Shown piece after piece: positions 24,305 through 38,681 of a DNA stretch of 64,000 nucleotides (positions are counted from its first letter, which is position 1; each line of letters opens with the position of its first letter). The notes below the pieces were generated by a model. It ran no database searches, was not told the DNA's origin, and saw only the letters and a list, made by a program, of their open reading frames with translations. The position numbers and the translations under genes are program-made. The stretch comes from Charina bottae (taxonomy: Eukaryota; Chordata; Lepidosauria; Squamata; Charinaidae), in the NCBI GenBank assembly GCA_023362775.1, contig JALMGJ010000012.1, positions 21,720,001 through 21,784,000 of the forward strand, written 5' to 3'.

Positions 24305-26596
24305 GTAAATATAATGTTAGGTAGAAATACATAATACTAAATTACACTCAATATAGTGCAATTAGCAGGCAATGAACATTATATGGGACATAAGCAGATA
24401 GCCACTGCCTTTAATTGGCACAAAAGTCAAAAGCAGAGATTGTGAATAAATAATAAAGAATGCTGCCAAGCCGCAGCTAATACATAGTTTAGACCTCGCC
24501 ACCTATTTAAGGGAATGGCTTGTTAATTATGGGCAAGAAACATAGGAAATGAACTTGATCACTGAAAACTAAAACAGAAATGGGACATCAAATGTTTAAT
24601 GTGGTTCTTCTTTCTACTGACTCAAATTGTTATATAAGTCGCTGCTCAGTTGTCATCATTAATGGAGATCAAGACATTGGCAAAGAGAAGCAGCCATTTT
24701 TCAGCAATGGCCCGGAGGCGCTGGAACAAGCTGTCAAATGAGCTTTAGTTTTGTACTTTGCTGATTGGCAATCAGCATTGCCTGGGAGATGAGGAATTTT
24801 TAAATACTATATCTGCCAACCTTTGTAACGTAATTGGATTTAAAAGAAAGAAACCCAATTGAAAGGATCCCTCATTTTTCACCATTTTCCAAAGACGGAT
24901 CAAAAGGCAAAATAACAGATCCGCAAACATTGTTTGAAATCCATATGCATAGCTATATAAAAATGGGAAGGGAATAACACCACTGAGAACCTCTTATCCT
25001 GGGTGTTCAATGAAATAACGTCTGTGTATTTTTTTTTTATCGTAATTGATCTCAATAGATGGAAAATAAATCAAAAGGGGAAATTAAGGCTAGTAATAAA
25101 ATGCTGTAATGTAATTTTGCTGACCTGGACTGAGTGAGAATAAACGCAGCTATTACATCAATAGTTCCACACAAAAGCAATGGAAGGACTCAGAAACATG
25201 TAAGAAGGGAGCAATCAACCGTTGTATGTCATATTTTATAGCGTAAGGTACACCTGGCTTTTTTGGACACTCTGCGGTAGACCTGTGGTCTTAATCAAGC
25301 ATACAAAGGTGTAGAAAGCAGCAGTATTATTCCCTGCTGGCATATTCCATGGAAAAATCAACACAGAGACATTTTAATGCTGTACCTAAAATACATTCAA
25401 ATGAGCCCAAATTCTAATAAAGCTGGCCACAAAGACAGAAAAGGATTAAATCAGCCCATCCTTTCTGTCTAACTCTAGCCTAGTTAAACTGACCTAACAA
25501 TGCCATTTTTCTTCCTCTCAAAATCTGCAGTGGGTGAATCAAATGTGAAAGCGCGATCAATTCTGTTCCAAGACAGTAAATGAGCTTCAGCTCAGCCTTG
25601 TTTCAATTTATGGAGAGAATCTAGCTCTACTAGCTTTAAGTGGATTCTTAGTTCGGCTATGATGCTATATTACAGTGCTATGGAAACAGTAAATAATTTT
25701 TTTGCCCAAATTTGTTTATTATCTAGAGGGCGAGAGAATCAATGTACCTTGTTTCTCAAGCATGCACCCGATTCATTTAGAGCATTAAAAAAGCTACTGA
25801 CCTCTAAATTTAAAGCATCATTTAACATGATCACTGAAAAGTCAAAAGAGGAACGCAGCCCAAAACATTCTTCTGCCATGGGACAAATAATTTGACAGGG
25901 CATTAAATTATTTTATTTAGTCAAATTGAGATAAAACTTGTGTGTGCAAGTTATGGGCAAAAGGAATGGGCACAATCTAATTCTGCTATTAACATCAACA
26001 GAAGGAAAATGTATAATTCATATTTATATTCATCTAAACACATATTAAGCATCACATGATGGCTAACTTCCCTGACTACTAAACCAGAAACTCATACCCA
26101 ACGCTGGTTGGTTGGTTATTTATTTATTTATTTTTCATGTTTAGAAAATGTTTGAAGTTTAAAGGAGCATTCCTAAAACTGCTGCTCTCAGGTATGTTTG
26201 CCTTCCCCTTTTATAAGTTCACAACCATCATATCCATTGGACAAACTGACTGGAGATATATAGAGCTGAGTCTAACATAGTTGATAAAATCACTGGAATC
26301 ACACATTAATAAATTTGTGCTTTGATTAATGGTTTGTTTAATCAAAACATGATTTGGTTAGCCATGGTTTGTTTAATCATGGTTTATTGAATGAATGGTC
26401 TTGACACATGAGACATAAGTAATGGTTTAAAACAGGAATGGGTTAATAGTTTAAGCTAAACAAAACAGTATTAGCACAATTATGTTGAATACAGCAAATA
26501 ATGCTTATGTGTTTGTTGCACTTGAGATTCTGTACAGACTGAAATCTTGTTGGTCAGCATAGTGCTGGGCATATTCTACAACAATATATATATATT
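24305..26596. other. Intronic sequence, no gene seen
   Basis: About 2.3 kb without recognisable transposons. Part of it (24700-25900) has an even composition and no repeats, and may hold conserved non-coding sequence. No exon was recognised. Confidence 0.4.
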
Positions 26597-26660
26597 AGCG
26601 TGGGCTGGTCCATGAAGTCACAAAGAGTCGGAAGCGACTGAACGAATAAACAAGAACAAC
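26597..26660 (+). mobile_element. BovB 3' tail fragment
   Basis: GCTGGTCCATGAAGTCACAA, then AGAGTCGGAAGCGACTGAAC and GAATAAACAAGAACAA: the last ~64 bp of a BovB of the same subtype as the copy ending at 52485. Confidence 0.85.
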
Positions 26661-27180
26661 GTCAAATTAAGGGAAGTCATTGTTCTGCTCTATTCTGCAT
26701 TGGTCAGATCACACCAGGAATTCTGATACCAGTTCTGGGCATCACATTATAGGAAAGGTACTGACAAACTGGAATATTCCAGTAGGAAACAACAAAGATG
26801 ATAAGGAGCCTGGAAGAAAAAAATGTATAAGGAACAGTTGGAGGCGTTGGATATGTTTAATCTGGAGAAGATTGTGGAAACACATGTAAGCTATCTTCAA
26901 GTATCTGAAGGCCTGTGATGTGGAAGACGGGGTAGCTTTGTTCAATGTTGTTCCAGAAGACAACAAAAGAAATAATGGATTTAAAGTACAAGATGGTAGA
27001 TTACGTCATTCAACAATGAAACCAACTACCCTGGGAGGTGGCAGACTCTTTCACTGTTTAAACTGAAGCTGGAAGGCCATCTGTCATGGAAGCTGTAGCA
27101 ATGGAACCCTACCCTGGGCAGTGATTAGACTAGATGATCTCCAAGATCCCTTCTAATCCCTACATTCTCTGAATCTATGA
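26661..27180 (+). mobile_element. CR1-like LINE 3' portion
   Basis: The text follows the typical late CR1 pattern: GGGAAGTCATTGTTCTGCTC, CTATTCTGCATTGGTCAGAT, later AATGGATTTAAAGTACAAG, GGAAGGCCATCTGTCATGGA and an ending CTCTGAATCTATGAAAG that resembles the ATTCTATG-type CR1 terminus. Frames are broken. This is a different CR1 subfamily from the copies ending in AAATAAATAA. Confidence 0.8.
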
Positions 27181-27299
27181 AAGTCTTTCCTGTCTAGGTT
27201 TGCTGAGAATTGCCATTGCTATGGTTAGGTGCTTAGTATATGGGAAACTGATTTGCTTAATTGGTTGCACAATTGTTTACTGAAGTGAATATATAATGA

Positions 27300-27576
27300 G
27301 AATATCTAGTGGTTAAGGTGCTGGGCTAGAACCCAGGAGACTGAGAGTTCTAGTCCCGCCTCAGGCATGAAAGCCGGCTGGGTGACCTTGGCCCAGTCAC
27401 TCTCTCTCAGCCCTAGGAAGGAGCCAATGGCAAACCAGGAGACTGAGAGTTCTAGTCCCGCCTTAGGCATGAAAGCCGGCTGGGTGACCTTCGGCCAGTC
27501 CCTCTCTCTCAGCCCAACTCACCTCACAGGGTTGTTGTTGTGGGGAAAATAGGAGGAGGAAGGAGTATTAGGTATG
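27300..27576 (+). mobile_element. CORE-type SINE with two tandem internal units
   Basis: The head is 5'-truncated (starting near CTAGTGGTTAAGGTGCTGGG). The unit starting CAGGAGACTGAGAGTTCTAG occurs at 27334 and 27436, period 102. It ends with CACCTCACAGGGTTGTTGTT and GTGGGGAAAATAGGAGGAGG. It lies tail-to-tail against the BovB that starts at 27577. Confidence 0.87.
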
Positions 27577-30331
27577 TTTGTTGTTGTGTATTCGTTCAGT
27601 CGCTTCCAACTCTTCGTGACTTCGTGGACCAGCCCACGCCAGAGCTTCCTGTCGGCCGTCACCATCCCCAGCTCCCCCATGGTTGAGTCCATCACCTCCA
27701 GAATATCATCCATCCATCTTGCCCTTGGTCGGCCCCTCTTCCTTTTGCCTTCCACTTTCCCTAGCATCAGGTTCTTCTCCAGGGTATTCTGTCTTCTCAT
27801 TATGTGGCCAAAGTACTTCAGTTTTGCCTTTAATATCATTCCCTCAAGTGAGCAGTCTGGTTTTATTTCCTGGAGTATGGACTGGTTTGATCTTCTTGCA
27901 GTCCAAGGCACTCTCAGAATTTTCCTCCAACACCACAGTTCAAAAGCATCTATCTTCCTTCGCTCAGCCTTCCTTATGGTCCAGCTCTCACAGCCATAGG
28001 TTACTACAGGGAATACCATTGCTTTAACTATGCGGACCTTTGTTGTCAGTGTGATGTCTCTGCTCTTAACTATTTTATCAAGATTTGCCATTGCTCTCCT
28101 CCCAAGAAGTAGACGTCTTCTGATTTCCTGGCTGCAGTCAGCGTCTGCAGTAATCTTTGCGCCTAGAAATACAAAGTCTGTCACTGCCTCCACGTTTTCT
28201 CCCTCTATTTGCCAGTTATCAATCAAGCTGGTTGCCGTAATCTTGGTTTTTTTGAGGTTTAACTGCAACCCAGCTTTTGCACTTTCTTCTTTCACCTTTG
28301 TCATAAGGCTCCTCAACTCCTCCTCGTTTTCAGCCATCAAAGTGGTATCATCTGCATATCTGAGATTGTTAATGTTTCTTCCAGCGATTTTAACTCCAGC
28401 CTTGGATTCCTCAAGCCCAGCACGTCGCATGATGTGTTCTGCATACAGGTTGAATAGGTAGGGTGAGAGTATACAACCCTGCCGTACTCCTTTCCCAATC
28501 TTAAACCAGTCTGTTGTTCTGTGCTCTGTTCTTACCGTTGCTACTTGGTCGTTATACAGATTCCTCAGGAGGCAGACAAGATGACTTGGTATCCCCATAC
28601 CACCAAGAACTTGCCACAATTTGTTATGATCCACCCTGTCAAAGGCTTTAGAATAGTCAATAAAACAGAAATAGATGTTTTTCTGAAACTCCCTGGCTTT
28701 TCCATTATCCAGCGGATATTGGCAATTTGGTCTCTAGTTCCTCTGCCTTTTCTAAACCCAGCTTGTACATCTGGCAATTCTCGCTCCATGAATTGCTGGA
28801 GTCTACCTTGCAAGATCTTGAGCATTACCTTACTGGCATGTGAAATAAGTGCCACTGTTCGATAGTTTGAACGTTCTTTAGTGCTTCCCTTTTTTGGTAT
28901 GGGGATATAAGTTGATTTTTTCCAATCTGATGGCCATTCCTGTGTTTTCCAAATTTGCTGGCATATGGCATACATCACCTTGACAGCATCATCTTGCAAG
29001 ATTTTAAACAGTTCAGCTGGGATACCGTCGTCTCCTGCTGCCTTGTTATTAGCAATGCTTCTTAAGGCCCATTCAACCTCACTCTTCAGGATGTCTGGCT
29101 CTAACTCACTGACCACACCGTCAAAGCTATCTCCAATATTATTATCCTTCCTATACAGATCTTCCGTATATTCTTGCCACCTTTTCTTGATCTCTTCTGC
29201 TTCTGTTCGGTCTTTACCATCTTTGTTTTTGATCATACCCATTTTTGCCTGGAATTTACCTCCGATGTTTCTAATTTTCTGGAAGAGGTCTCTTGTCCTT
29301 CCTATTCTATTGTCTTCTTCCACTTCCGCACATTGCTTGTTCAAAAATAATTCCTTATCTCTTCTGGCTAACCTCTGGAATTTTGCATTTAATTGGGCAT
29401 ATCTCCCACTATCACTGTTGCCTTTTGCTTTCCTTCTTTCTTGGGCTACTTCCAGTGTCTCAGCAGACAGCCATCTTGCCTTCTTGGTTTTCTTTTTCTT
29501 TGGGACGTTTTTTGTTGCCGCCTCCTGAACAATGTTGCGAACCTCTGTCCATAGTTCTTCTGGGACCCTATCTACTAAATCTAGTCCCTTAAATCTATTC
29601 TTCACCTCCACTGCATATTCCTTAGGAATATTAGTGAGCTCATATCTAACTGATCTGTGGGTCTTCCCTATTCTCTTTAGTCTGATTCTAAATTTTGCAA
29701 TAAGAAGTTCGTGATCTGAACTACAGTCAGCTCCAGGTCTTGTTTTTACCGACTGTATAGATGTCCACCACCTTTGGCTGCAAAGGATGTTGTAAATCTG
29801 ATTTCGGTGTCGACCATCTGGTGAAGTCCATGTATAAAGTCGTCTTTTAGGTTGTTGGAAGAGAGTGTTTGTTATGCACAGTGAGTTGTCTTGGCAAAAT
29901 TCTATCAGCCTATGTCCTGCTTCATTTTGTTCTCCCAGACCATGCTTGCCTGTAATTCCAGGTGTCGTTTGACTACCCACCTTAGCATTCCAGTCTCCTG
30001 TAATGAAAATAACATCTCTTTTTGGTGTATTATCCAGTAGGTGCTGCAGATCCTCATAGAACTGATCTACTTCTGCTTCTTCAGCATCTGTGGTTGGGGG
30101 GTATATTTGGATCACTGTGATGTTAAATGGCTTACCCTGAATTCAAACTGAGATCATTCTATCGTTTTTTTGGATTGTATCCAAGCACTGCTTTAGCCAC
30201 TTTATTATTAATTATGAAGGCTACTCCATTTCTTCTGTGGTCCTCTTGTCCACAGTAGTAGATCTGGTGGTCATCTGATGTGAAGTGGCCCATTCCAGTC
30301 CATTTCAGTTCACTGACACCTAAGAGGGACA
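27577..30331 (-). pseudogene. BovB (RTE) LINE, nearly intact ORF2, minus strand
   Basis: This retrotransposon encodes an apurinic-type endonuclease followed by a reverse transcriptase that copies its RNA at the nicked target. In sense order: the end of the first endonuclease block (GVSELKWTGMGHF near 30310), YPPTTDAEEAEVDQFYEDL, the GDWNAKVGSQ block, the SSDHELL block near 29715, then the RT blocks (AGDDGIPAEL, RKGRGTRDQIANIRWIMEK, RQGCILSPYLFNLYAEH, RYADDTTLM near 28365) and the C-terminal GKVEGKRKRGRPRARWMDD. The frame runs 30115 to about 28700, then a 1-nt loss near 28700 shifts it. The right frame resumes at 28634 and runs to the natural end near 27600. The 5' end is truncated inside the endonuclease domain and abuts CR1 at about 30332; the 3' end is the tail next to 27576. 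Little decay, so the insertion is young. I saw no target duplication at its two edges. Confidence 0.95.
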
Positions 30332-30332
30332 A

Positions 30333-32100
30333 GGATCTAATTGGCAGGTGGTGGCATTCACAGCTCGGAGGACTCTGTCCACTTCCTCAGGACCAACAGG
30401 GTCAAACTGCTCCCAGATAATAAGGTAAGTACGTTCCCTGGGTGTCTCCCCAGACTCACGCTGAGAGTCCAAGTTAGAGCGGATCCGAGAAATTTTATCC
30501 TGGAGATGGTTAGAAAATTCCTCGGCTCGACCCTGTAGGTGAACTTCTGACTCCCCTTTCCCTAAAAGGGATCGGGTAATCTTAAACAGGGTCGCCGGGC
30601 GGCTCTCCGCGGATGCGATAAGCGGAGAAATATTGGCATTTCGCCGCTCTTACCGCCACAAGGTAGGCCTTAACAGTGGCTCTAGCCTGTGTTCGGTCGG
30701 ATTCGGTCTTTGTCTTCCTCCAGCGGCGCTCTAGGCGTCTCTTAATCCTCTTCAGAACCCTTAACTCTCCCATGAACCACGGGGAGTATTGGGTTCGCTG
30801 GGATAAGAGAGGCCGCATAGGCGCGATCTTGTCCAAGGCCCCAGCCACCTCTCTATTCTAGGTAGCAGCCAGGGCCTCCGCTGGACCATTCAGCAAATCC
30901 TCGGGTATAACCCCCAGCTCCCTCTGAAACACTTCTGGGTCCATCAGTCGCCGGGGGCGGACCAATCAAATAGGTCCTGCCTCCCTGCGGAGGGGGGTGG
31001 CATGAGAGAATCTCAAAGTCACCAGGGCATGATCTGACCATGACAAAGGGGAGAGCTGTAATTCTCCCCTCAGATCACGTTGCCATTGCTCCGACAAGAA
31101 AACTAAATCTGGTGTGAGGCCACTATCTCGAGTCGGGCTCTGAATAGTCTGGAACAGGCCCATGGTCGCCATGGTGACCATGAACTCCCGGGCCACTTCC
31201 GAGGCCCGTCCCAGGGACGGCAGATTGAAGTCCCCCAAAACCATAAATTTGGGGAACTCCACCGCCAACCCTGAGATGGCCTCCAGCTCTGGTAGGGAGG
31301 ATGCTACGCAGCAGGGAGGCTGGTACAGCAGCAACACTCCCAACTGTTCACGGGAACCCAACTTAAAGAACATGGTCTCACATCCAGAAACTTGTGGAGC
31401 AAGGCCCCTGACGGCTACCAGGGATTCTCGGATGACAACAGCCACTCCACCTCCCCGGCCCCGAAGTCTCGGCTGGTGCCATACTCGAAACCCGGGTGGG
31501 CACATCTCTGAAAGAGGAACTCCCCCTTCCTTGCCCAGACATGTTTCGTTAATGCATGCCAGGTCTGCCCCTCTTCCGTGATTAAATCGCTTATGAGGGG
31601 GGCTTTGTTGTTAACTGACCTGGCATTGCAGAGCAGCAGCCGGAAGTCAGGGCCACCACGAGTATGCTGTCCAGGCTCTGGGTTTGAACACAGAGGGCCA
31701 GATGACGTCACAGATAGTAAACATTGGGGACGTCTTCCTCTAAGATGACCTGCCCTCCGGTTCCCGCCATAATGTCCCTGGCCCATCACAACCTCGATCA
31801 CCTGCCCCGCCCTATTTCCCCCAGACTCTCCAAGTTCAATAGCCTCCACTCCTGAACTCCTGAGATCTCTGGATAAAAGTAAGGATCCCTCCATCAATCC
31901 ACACAGCATCATACACTCTCAATCACAAGGTGGGGGGGGCTCTTCCAGTGCACCAGCTTACGCTCTTGGCACTGTTGGAGCCCCAACTCCACTTACACAC
32001 ATCCACTCAATAACATTCACTGTGCTCCCCCCTCGGCCTCTCTCACTGGTCGATAGGAGGGGCACCTCATCCAAAACTCTTCCTTACCCCTTGTCTCTCA
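30333..32100 (-). pseudogene. CR1 LINE 5' half (endonuclease domain), broken
   Basis: In sense the region reads DFRLLLCNARSVNNKAPLIS (31.6-31.7 kb), the endonuclease body with FMVLGDFNLP (near 31235), TPDLVFLSEQW and WSDHALVTLRF (near 31040), then the linker with SQRTQYSPWFMGELRVLK and finally DPVGPEEVDRVLRAVN at its low-coordinate edge. At least two frameshifts or stops break it (around 31480 and 30850-30960). The reverse transcriptase that should follow is absent: the BovB copy starts exactly where CR1 sequence stops. The GC-richer part above 31912 is probably the CR1 5' region, but I could not identify ORF1. Confidence 0.9.
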
Positions 32101-33061
32101 CTCAAGGGGGTGAGTACTTCCTTACATTCTCATTCACACCCCATTCCCTTCCATGTCTCTCATACTAGCAAGGGAGTAGTACATTCACCTTGGGGGATCC
32201 TACTTGCCTCAATTAGGTTGATCAAATTTAGAGCAATTGGGAAAGATGGTCAGGTTCAGTCTTCAGTGGTCGTTATCTGGCTCCTCTGGGATTTAATTCT
32301 ATATTCTATATATTTAATTCTATATATCTATGGGCTATATTTTTTTCCTTGTGATTCTGTTTGTTGATGGATTCCAGATCATACTATTGGTCTAATTCTA
32401 TGGTTGTAAATTTTTCTCTGGGCTTTACATTTTAGATGTTACCAGATATTTTCCCCATGCAATTCACAGAAAGGCTTCCATATTCTGAAAAGGGTATTTT
32501 TAACCTAGTCTACTTCCTGACATGACATGGAAGAATATTTCAACTATCCAACAGTGTCTGCTAAGTAATGATAATGTAGCACCTGAACAGCTTCAGAGTC
32601 CTCTACCTCATTTGGTCATTAATTTAGTTCTGGTGGATTGCCACTGCTGGGCATTTGCAAAAACAAAAACAAAAACCTCGTGAACAAGCAAGCCCATAGA
32701 AATTATAAAAGAGCACTTCTTTCTATCAGAACTCATAGATCAAATCACCAACTGAGTTACCAGTAATTGGTTAATGAAGCCCACTGGCTTCAGAGGCTGA
32801 ATTAAAAAATATTTTTTTTTTCTAGACAAAGCAAGCAGTAGCTATACAGAAGATTTCATCTCCTTAAATTCCACAAGCTTCTCCAATTGTTTAATCACCA
32901 ACCATTCCAGTTGAAGATATCCTCAATTAATACAACATACACTTTTGAGTATATCCTCAATTAATACAACATACACTTTTATTAGTTTGCAAGTAACTCT
33001 TGAGAGCTCACTTCAAAAAGTGAACAAATCTATTGTCAATAAATAAATACTTTGTTCAGTC
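32101..33061. other. Intronic sequence, no feature seen
   Basis: AT-rich sequence. A 23-bp phrase (TATCCTCAATTAATACAAC and onward) occurs twice in tandem near 32917 and 32949. No coding features. Confidence 0.5.
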
Positions 33062-33073
33062 ACTGAACAATAT

Positions 33074-33112
<39 letters not shown>

Positions 33113-33430
33113 TTAAATTTCTATGACGGCCCATCTCCCCCTCAAGGAGGGACTCTGGGCAGTTTACAATTACAATAAAAGATCATTAAAATACAATAAA
33201 TATAACAATAAAAATACAGATACAATATAATAGTGGTTCATAAAAATCTGGACTGCTAGCATCCAGAACAATCCAGGTATACATGCCAGTGGTTCATGAG
33301 GAAACAATCCCACATATATATCCGGCTGGTCAATCAAACATGACAGACATGAAGCCAACTGTTACCGGATATGAACTATCAAATGTGACAAATGCAGGAT
33401 GAAACGTGGTGAGGCAAAAAATAGTTCTTC
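33062..33430 (-). mobile_element. CR1 LINE 3' end with (TTTA)n tail
   Basis: TTTATTTATTT units at 33070-33114, then GACGGCCCATCTCCCCCTCA and AGGAGGGACTCTGGGCAGTT. The upper part (to about 33430) fades into degenerate 3' untranslated sequence. Confidence 0.82.
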
Positions 33431-34593
33431 AATTAGGTCCAAATCCCTGATGAGTGTTTTTTATCATCTGCAAGTGTAAAATTTACTTCCAAGCACCTAT
33501 TTGTTTCCCAATTCATAGCAATAAGATTGAGCATTCAAATATGCATGAAACCTGTGCATGGAATGAGCAGAGTTTAACTATGAACATTACCCAGAATTCA
33601 CTGGAGAAATGGGGGAGGCAATATTTTCAGTCCAAAAAAGATTTGTGACTCACACATTTGCCACTGTGTTTGAGAAAACCAGTGTTCTGCAGCACCCAAG
33701 GGGAAAGGATAAAAAAAAAAAACCTTGATTACAGACAGGCAACATTTTGTTTCTCAAAGAACTACAATTAATGACAAGAAACCTCACTCTGTCAAGATGT
33801 GTTCTTTGTGGTGTTTCCATTGTGGAGGAAGGGCCAGCTGAAGAGTGCTAAATTCCAACAAATTTGGTGGTTTGACTCTGATTATACTGTAGATCTGCCC
33901 TTATAAACAGAATTTTGAAAAGCAGAAATGCAAGTTGGATCAAAATGCCTGAGTTAAGCCTCTCAAATTTTTCTTTTACTACAGTGTTATAAAGTAGGAC
34001 AGCCATATTCCTAAAGAAAAGGAAACAAAGCAACCACTGCCACATGGCTTCCAAGACCTCCAAAAGAAAGAGGAAAGGTTTGTATGTTGGAAAACTATAA
34101 AAAAAACCAACCAACCACAGATGCATTCCTAAAAGGGAGTCTCTGGTAATTATACTGAAAGAATTAAAAGAGGAAGCATGCCAACTTTAACTCCCACTGC
34201 AGATTTTACATATTTATTCTTGTTTATTCATTTGGTTAATATGCTATATTCCCTTAAGGAACACTCCCTTCCCTACTTGATTTCATGGGGAAGAAGTCAC
34301 CCAGTAAGCTTCTCTGGTCATCCTGACCATAGTCCAATATCTTAACCACTATCCCAACTTAACTACTCGCCCCTGCCCCCCCCCACCACACACAGACATA
34401 CAAAGGATGTATAGACAATGGAATGAAGTTTGTGTCCCCAGTCCAGAAACTGAAACTTTTCTTTCTATTCTATCCCCTGCAATCCACTGTCACCAATTTG
34501 CAGAAGGCTGATGAGCAGGATCTGAGAATGGCTAGTTTTATATTGCCTTAACATTTTTTTTATTAACAAACCTGGCTAGTGAAGCTTGCAAAT
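33431..34593. other. Intronic sequence, no feature seen
   Basis: Unique-looking AT-rich sequence with an A-run at 33711-33722. No coding or repeat features recognised. Confidence 0.5.
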
Positions 34594-34601
34594 TCATAGA
34601 T

Positions 34602-34736
34602 CAGTGTTTCTCAACCTTGGCAACTTTAAGACGGGTGGACCTTAACTCCCAGAATTCCCCAGGCAGCCATGCTGGCTGGGGAATTCTGGGAGTTGAGGTC
34701 CACCCGCCTTAAAGTTGCCAAGGTTGAGAAACACTG
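34602..34736. mobile_element. hAT-type MITE, palindromic, 135 bp
   Basis: Termini CAGTGTTTCTCAACCTTGG and CCAAGGTTGAGAAACACTG. A perfect 8-bp target duplication, tcatagat, lies at 34594-34601 and 34737-34744. The element is almost a perfect hairpin around a short centre (CAGCCATGCTG). Confidence 0.95.
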
Positions 34737-35258
34737 TCATAGATGGTTCTACATTCTGAAACTAGCACTGTGCTCAGGAGAAAAATGTAAAGGCCACAGA
34801 ATGAATTGGGCCTGTTTGAACAACAGAGATGAGCTGGATCGCAACTCATCTAAGTGATTCCTGCATGAAGAATTAAGGATGAGATAAACTGAGTATGTGG
34901 ACTAAAGAAGCACAGACACCCAAGAGCACTCTGCCTTATTAGATTTTGTGCAGTGAAAAGTATCATGTAACCTTTAGGATTTTATTCAAGGCCAGTAGAT
35001 AGTAGAATCATTTGGGTAAACGTATAATATCCATAAACCACTGGAAAAGGAAATGAATAACTTCCCTTAGGAAATCAAACAAAGTCTTTTTGAGTAAGTT
35101 ATTTTCTACATTTCAACGTATCATTGTTGGAAAAAGGGGAATTATCACAATTCTATATACAGTTTAGACAGACAGGCAATAGGAGAAATATTTGCAGAAA
35201 TAACATGAACACATCATCATCAACAAAACTCAACAGAAGACCAATAGGTGCAGGAAGC

Positions 35259-35422
35259 CAGGGATGGAACTAGGGTCTGTGTCACCCGGGGCAAATATGG
35301 ATTCCGCACCCCCTCATGGGTTATTTTGTCATTTTGGCACACCCCGGGCATCATTTTGGCGCACCCCCCAGCACGGCGCCCGGGGCACATGCCCCACTTG
35401 CCCCTCCTTAGTTGCAGCCCTG
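35259..35422. mobile_element. Small DNA-transposon MITE, probably hAT
   Basis: It starts CAGGGATGGAACTAGGG and ends CTTAGTTGCAGCCCTG, imperfect inverted termini. It is GC-rich inside (CACCCCGGGCATCATTTTGG). The flanking octamers do not match clearly, so the edges and superfamily are less certain than for the other MITEs. Confidence 0.65.
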
Positions 35423-36696
35423 CAAGCATTCATGCAAGAGCTAATGGCCAGTATCAGGCCATATACTTCAACTAAGAGAATAAATAAAACTTTAGAAAGG
35501 GCAAAATTATAAAACAATGATTCCTGACCATGTCCACAGACAATGACACCAGAGGAGATCCATGGTGCTGAAGCCATAAATAAAAACAAAAACATTTAAT
35601 TATTTTTAAATGGCCAAAAATCTCACAAGATCACCAAATCTTGTAAGATTTTGGCATTCTTGCCTCAAATCTATTTCAGTGGGTGTTAACGGTGCAGTTG
35701 TGTGAGATCTGGCAATCTTTTTTGACTTCAGCCAGTTTTTAAAAAATATTGTATCACATTTTTAGTGAATGTGGGGGTCCTGCTGATGTGAACTGGAGGT
35801 GGGGTGGACATGTCCATGATGCCTTATTGTAGCCATGTAGCCAGCTTTCATTGTTCTTGTTGTGGTCCACATGAAGGCAAAGATTGGGAATTGATGCTAC
35901 TGAATATTCTCCTGAGAATGGTTCTAAGGAAATAGAGCTTCAATGGTTTCAAGTCACAGATGTTTAATTTATGAAGGTTATTTTGAGATTTTTTATTCAG
36001 GTGTGAAAGCTGTGAGGTGTTGGTTTTAGAAGGTGTTTCTTTCTTTTCCCTCTCATATCTTCTTCATGATTCCAAACATTACTTTGGATGATAGACTAGT
36101 ATCGAACTTGAATGCAACACGTCCAAAGTCTTAGTAATTAGATAGCTTATAAGTACCCCCCGCTGCCAAACAACAACAAAACATCAGGAAGAGAATAATG
36201 AAGCTTTCTGCCCTTATAAAAAAGCATTTGTTCTCTTTTGCTTGAACTTACTCTTTTTGCAGTGTACCCCCATGTGATGTACCTTCAAAAAATGTTCTTA
36301 AAATGTACCACCATTTTGCTATTCAGCTTTAATATATGGCAACAGGCATGTTTGAAATTTGTTCTGTATATTTATCTCTCCTCAACCTAAAATTTCTTCT
36401 CCAGCGATAAAACTTGAAATGGTCCTTAAGGACCAATATATGGATAGTATTTGCCTTTAAGTAGCAAAGATAATCTGTGACATTTAACAGCACCATTAAG
36501 TTGTACAGATAGCATTTCATAAATAAGTACAGTCTGAATATTTAAAAAGGTAAAGACTCTCTCAAGTCAATTTCTGGTAACTACAATTCAGAATGTAGCT
36601 AACCCTAACCCTAGCTGCCAAGAGCCTTGTGATTGTGATGGGCAAGATATCAACCAATAAATCAATTGCTTTGTTGCATTGGAATTTATTGTCTGC
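35423..36696. other. Intronic sequence, no feature seen
   Basis: No exon or repeat recognised in about 1.3 kb of AT-rich sequence. Confidence 0.5.
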
Positions 36697-36710
36697 TACT
36701 TGTATAATCA

Positions 36711-36971
36711 GGGGGGCGTGGTGGCTCAGCGGGTAAGACGCCAGGCTTGTCGATCGGAAGATCACAAGTTTGGAGGTTCGAATCCCTAGTCCTGCGTGAC
36801 GGAGTGAGCTCCTGCACTAGCCCCAGCGTTCCGCGTGAGTCATGCCGGCCACATGACCTTGGAAGTGTCTTCGGACAACGCTGGCTCTTCGGCTAACAAA
36901 CGGAGATGAGCACCAGCCCCTAGAGTCGGACACGACTGCACAAACGTGCGGGGGAACCTTTACCTTTACCT
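36711..36971 (+). mobile_element. Sauria-type SINE with an internal deletion
   Basis: The head GGGGCGTGGTGGCTCAGCGG and B box GGTTCGAATCC are intact, but the body jumps from CTGCACTAGCCCCAG to CGTTCCGCGTGAGTCATG. About 75 bp present in the copies at 14975 and 8642 (including the CGAAAGCATGCAAATGCAAG part) are missing. The 12-bp target duplication tacttgtataat is at 36697-36708 and 36972-36983. Confidence 0.93.
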
Positions 36972-37174
36972 TACTTGTATAATTCCCTTTATAACTAGTA
37001 TTCACAACTAGCAATTGGAATTATTGTGATGCTCCTTTGTCTCTTGTGTTTTAGCTATTTCTCTTTTGCTCTTATCAGAGGTGATGATCAAATTGGGAAG
37101 CATGTTTTTGTAGCTGAACTGGGCCATATTATAAATACATGTATTAATGAACTTTTAGTGCAACAGTTGTATTA

Positions 37175-38681
<1,507 letters not shown>

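Noticed and set aside
28030..29714. Plus-strand open frames up to 187 codons
   Set aside because: They are antisense to BovB coding sequence and identical shadows appear opposite the second copy (50348-52447).
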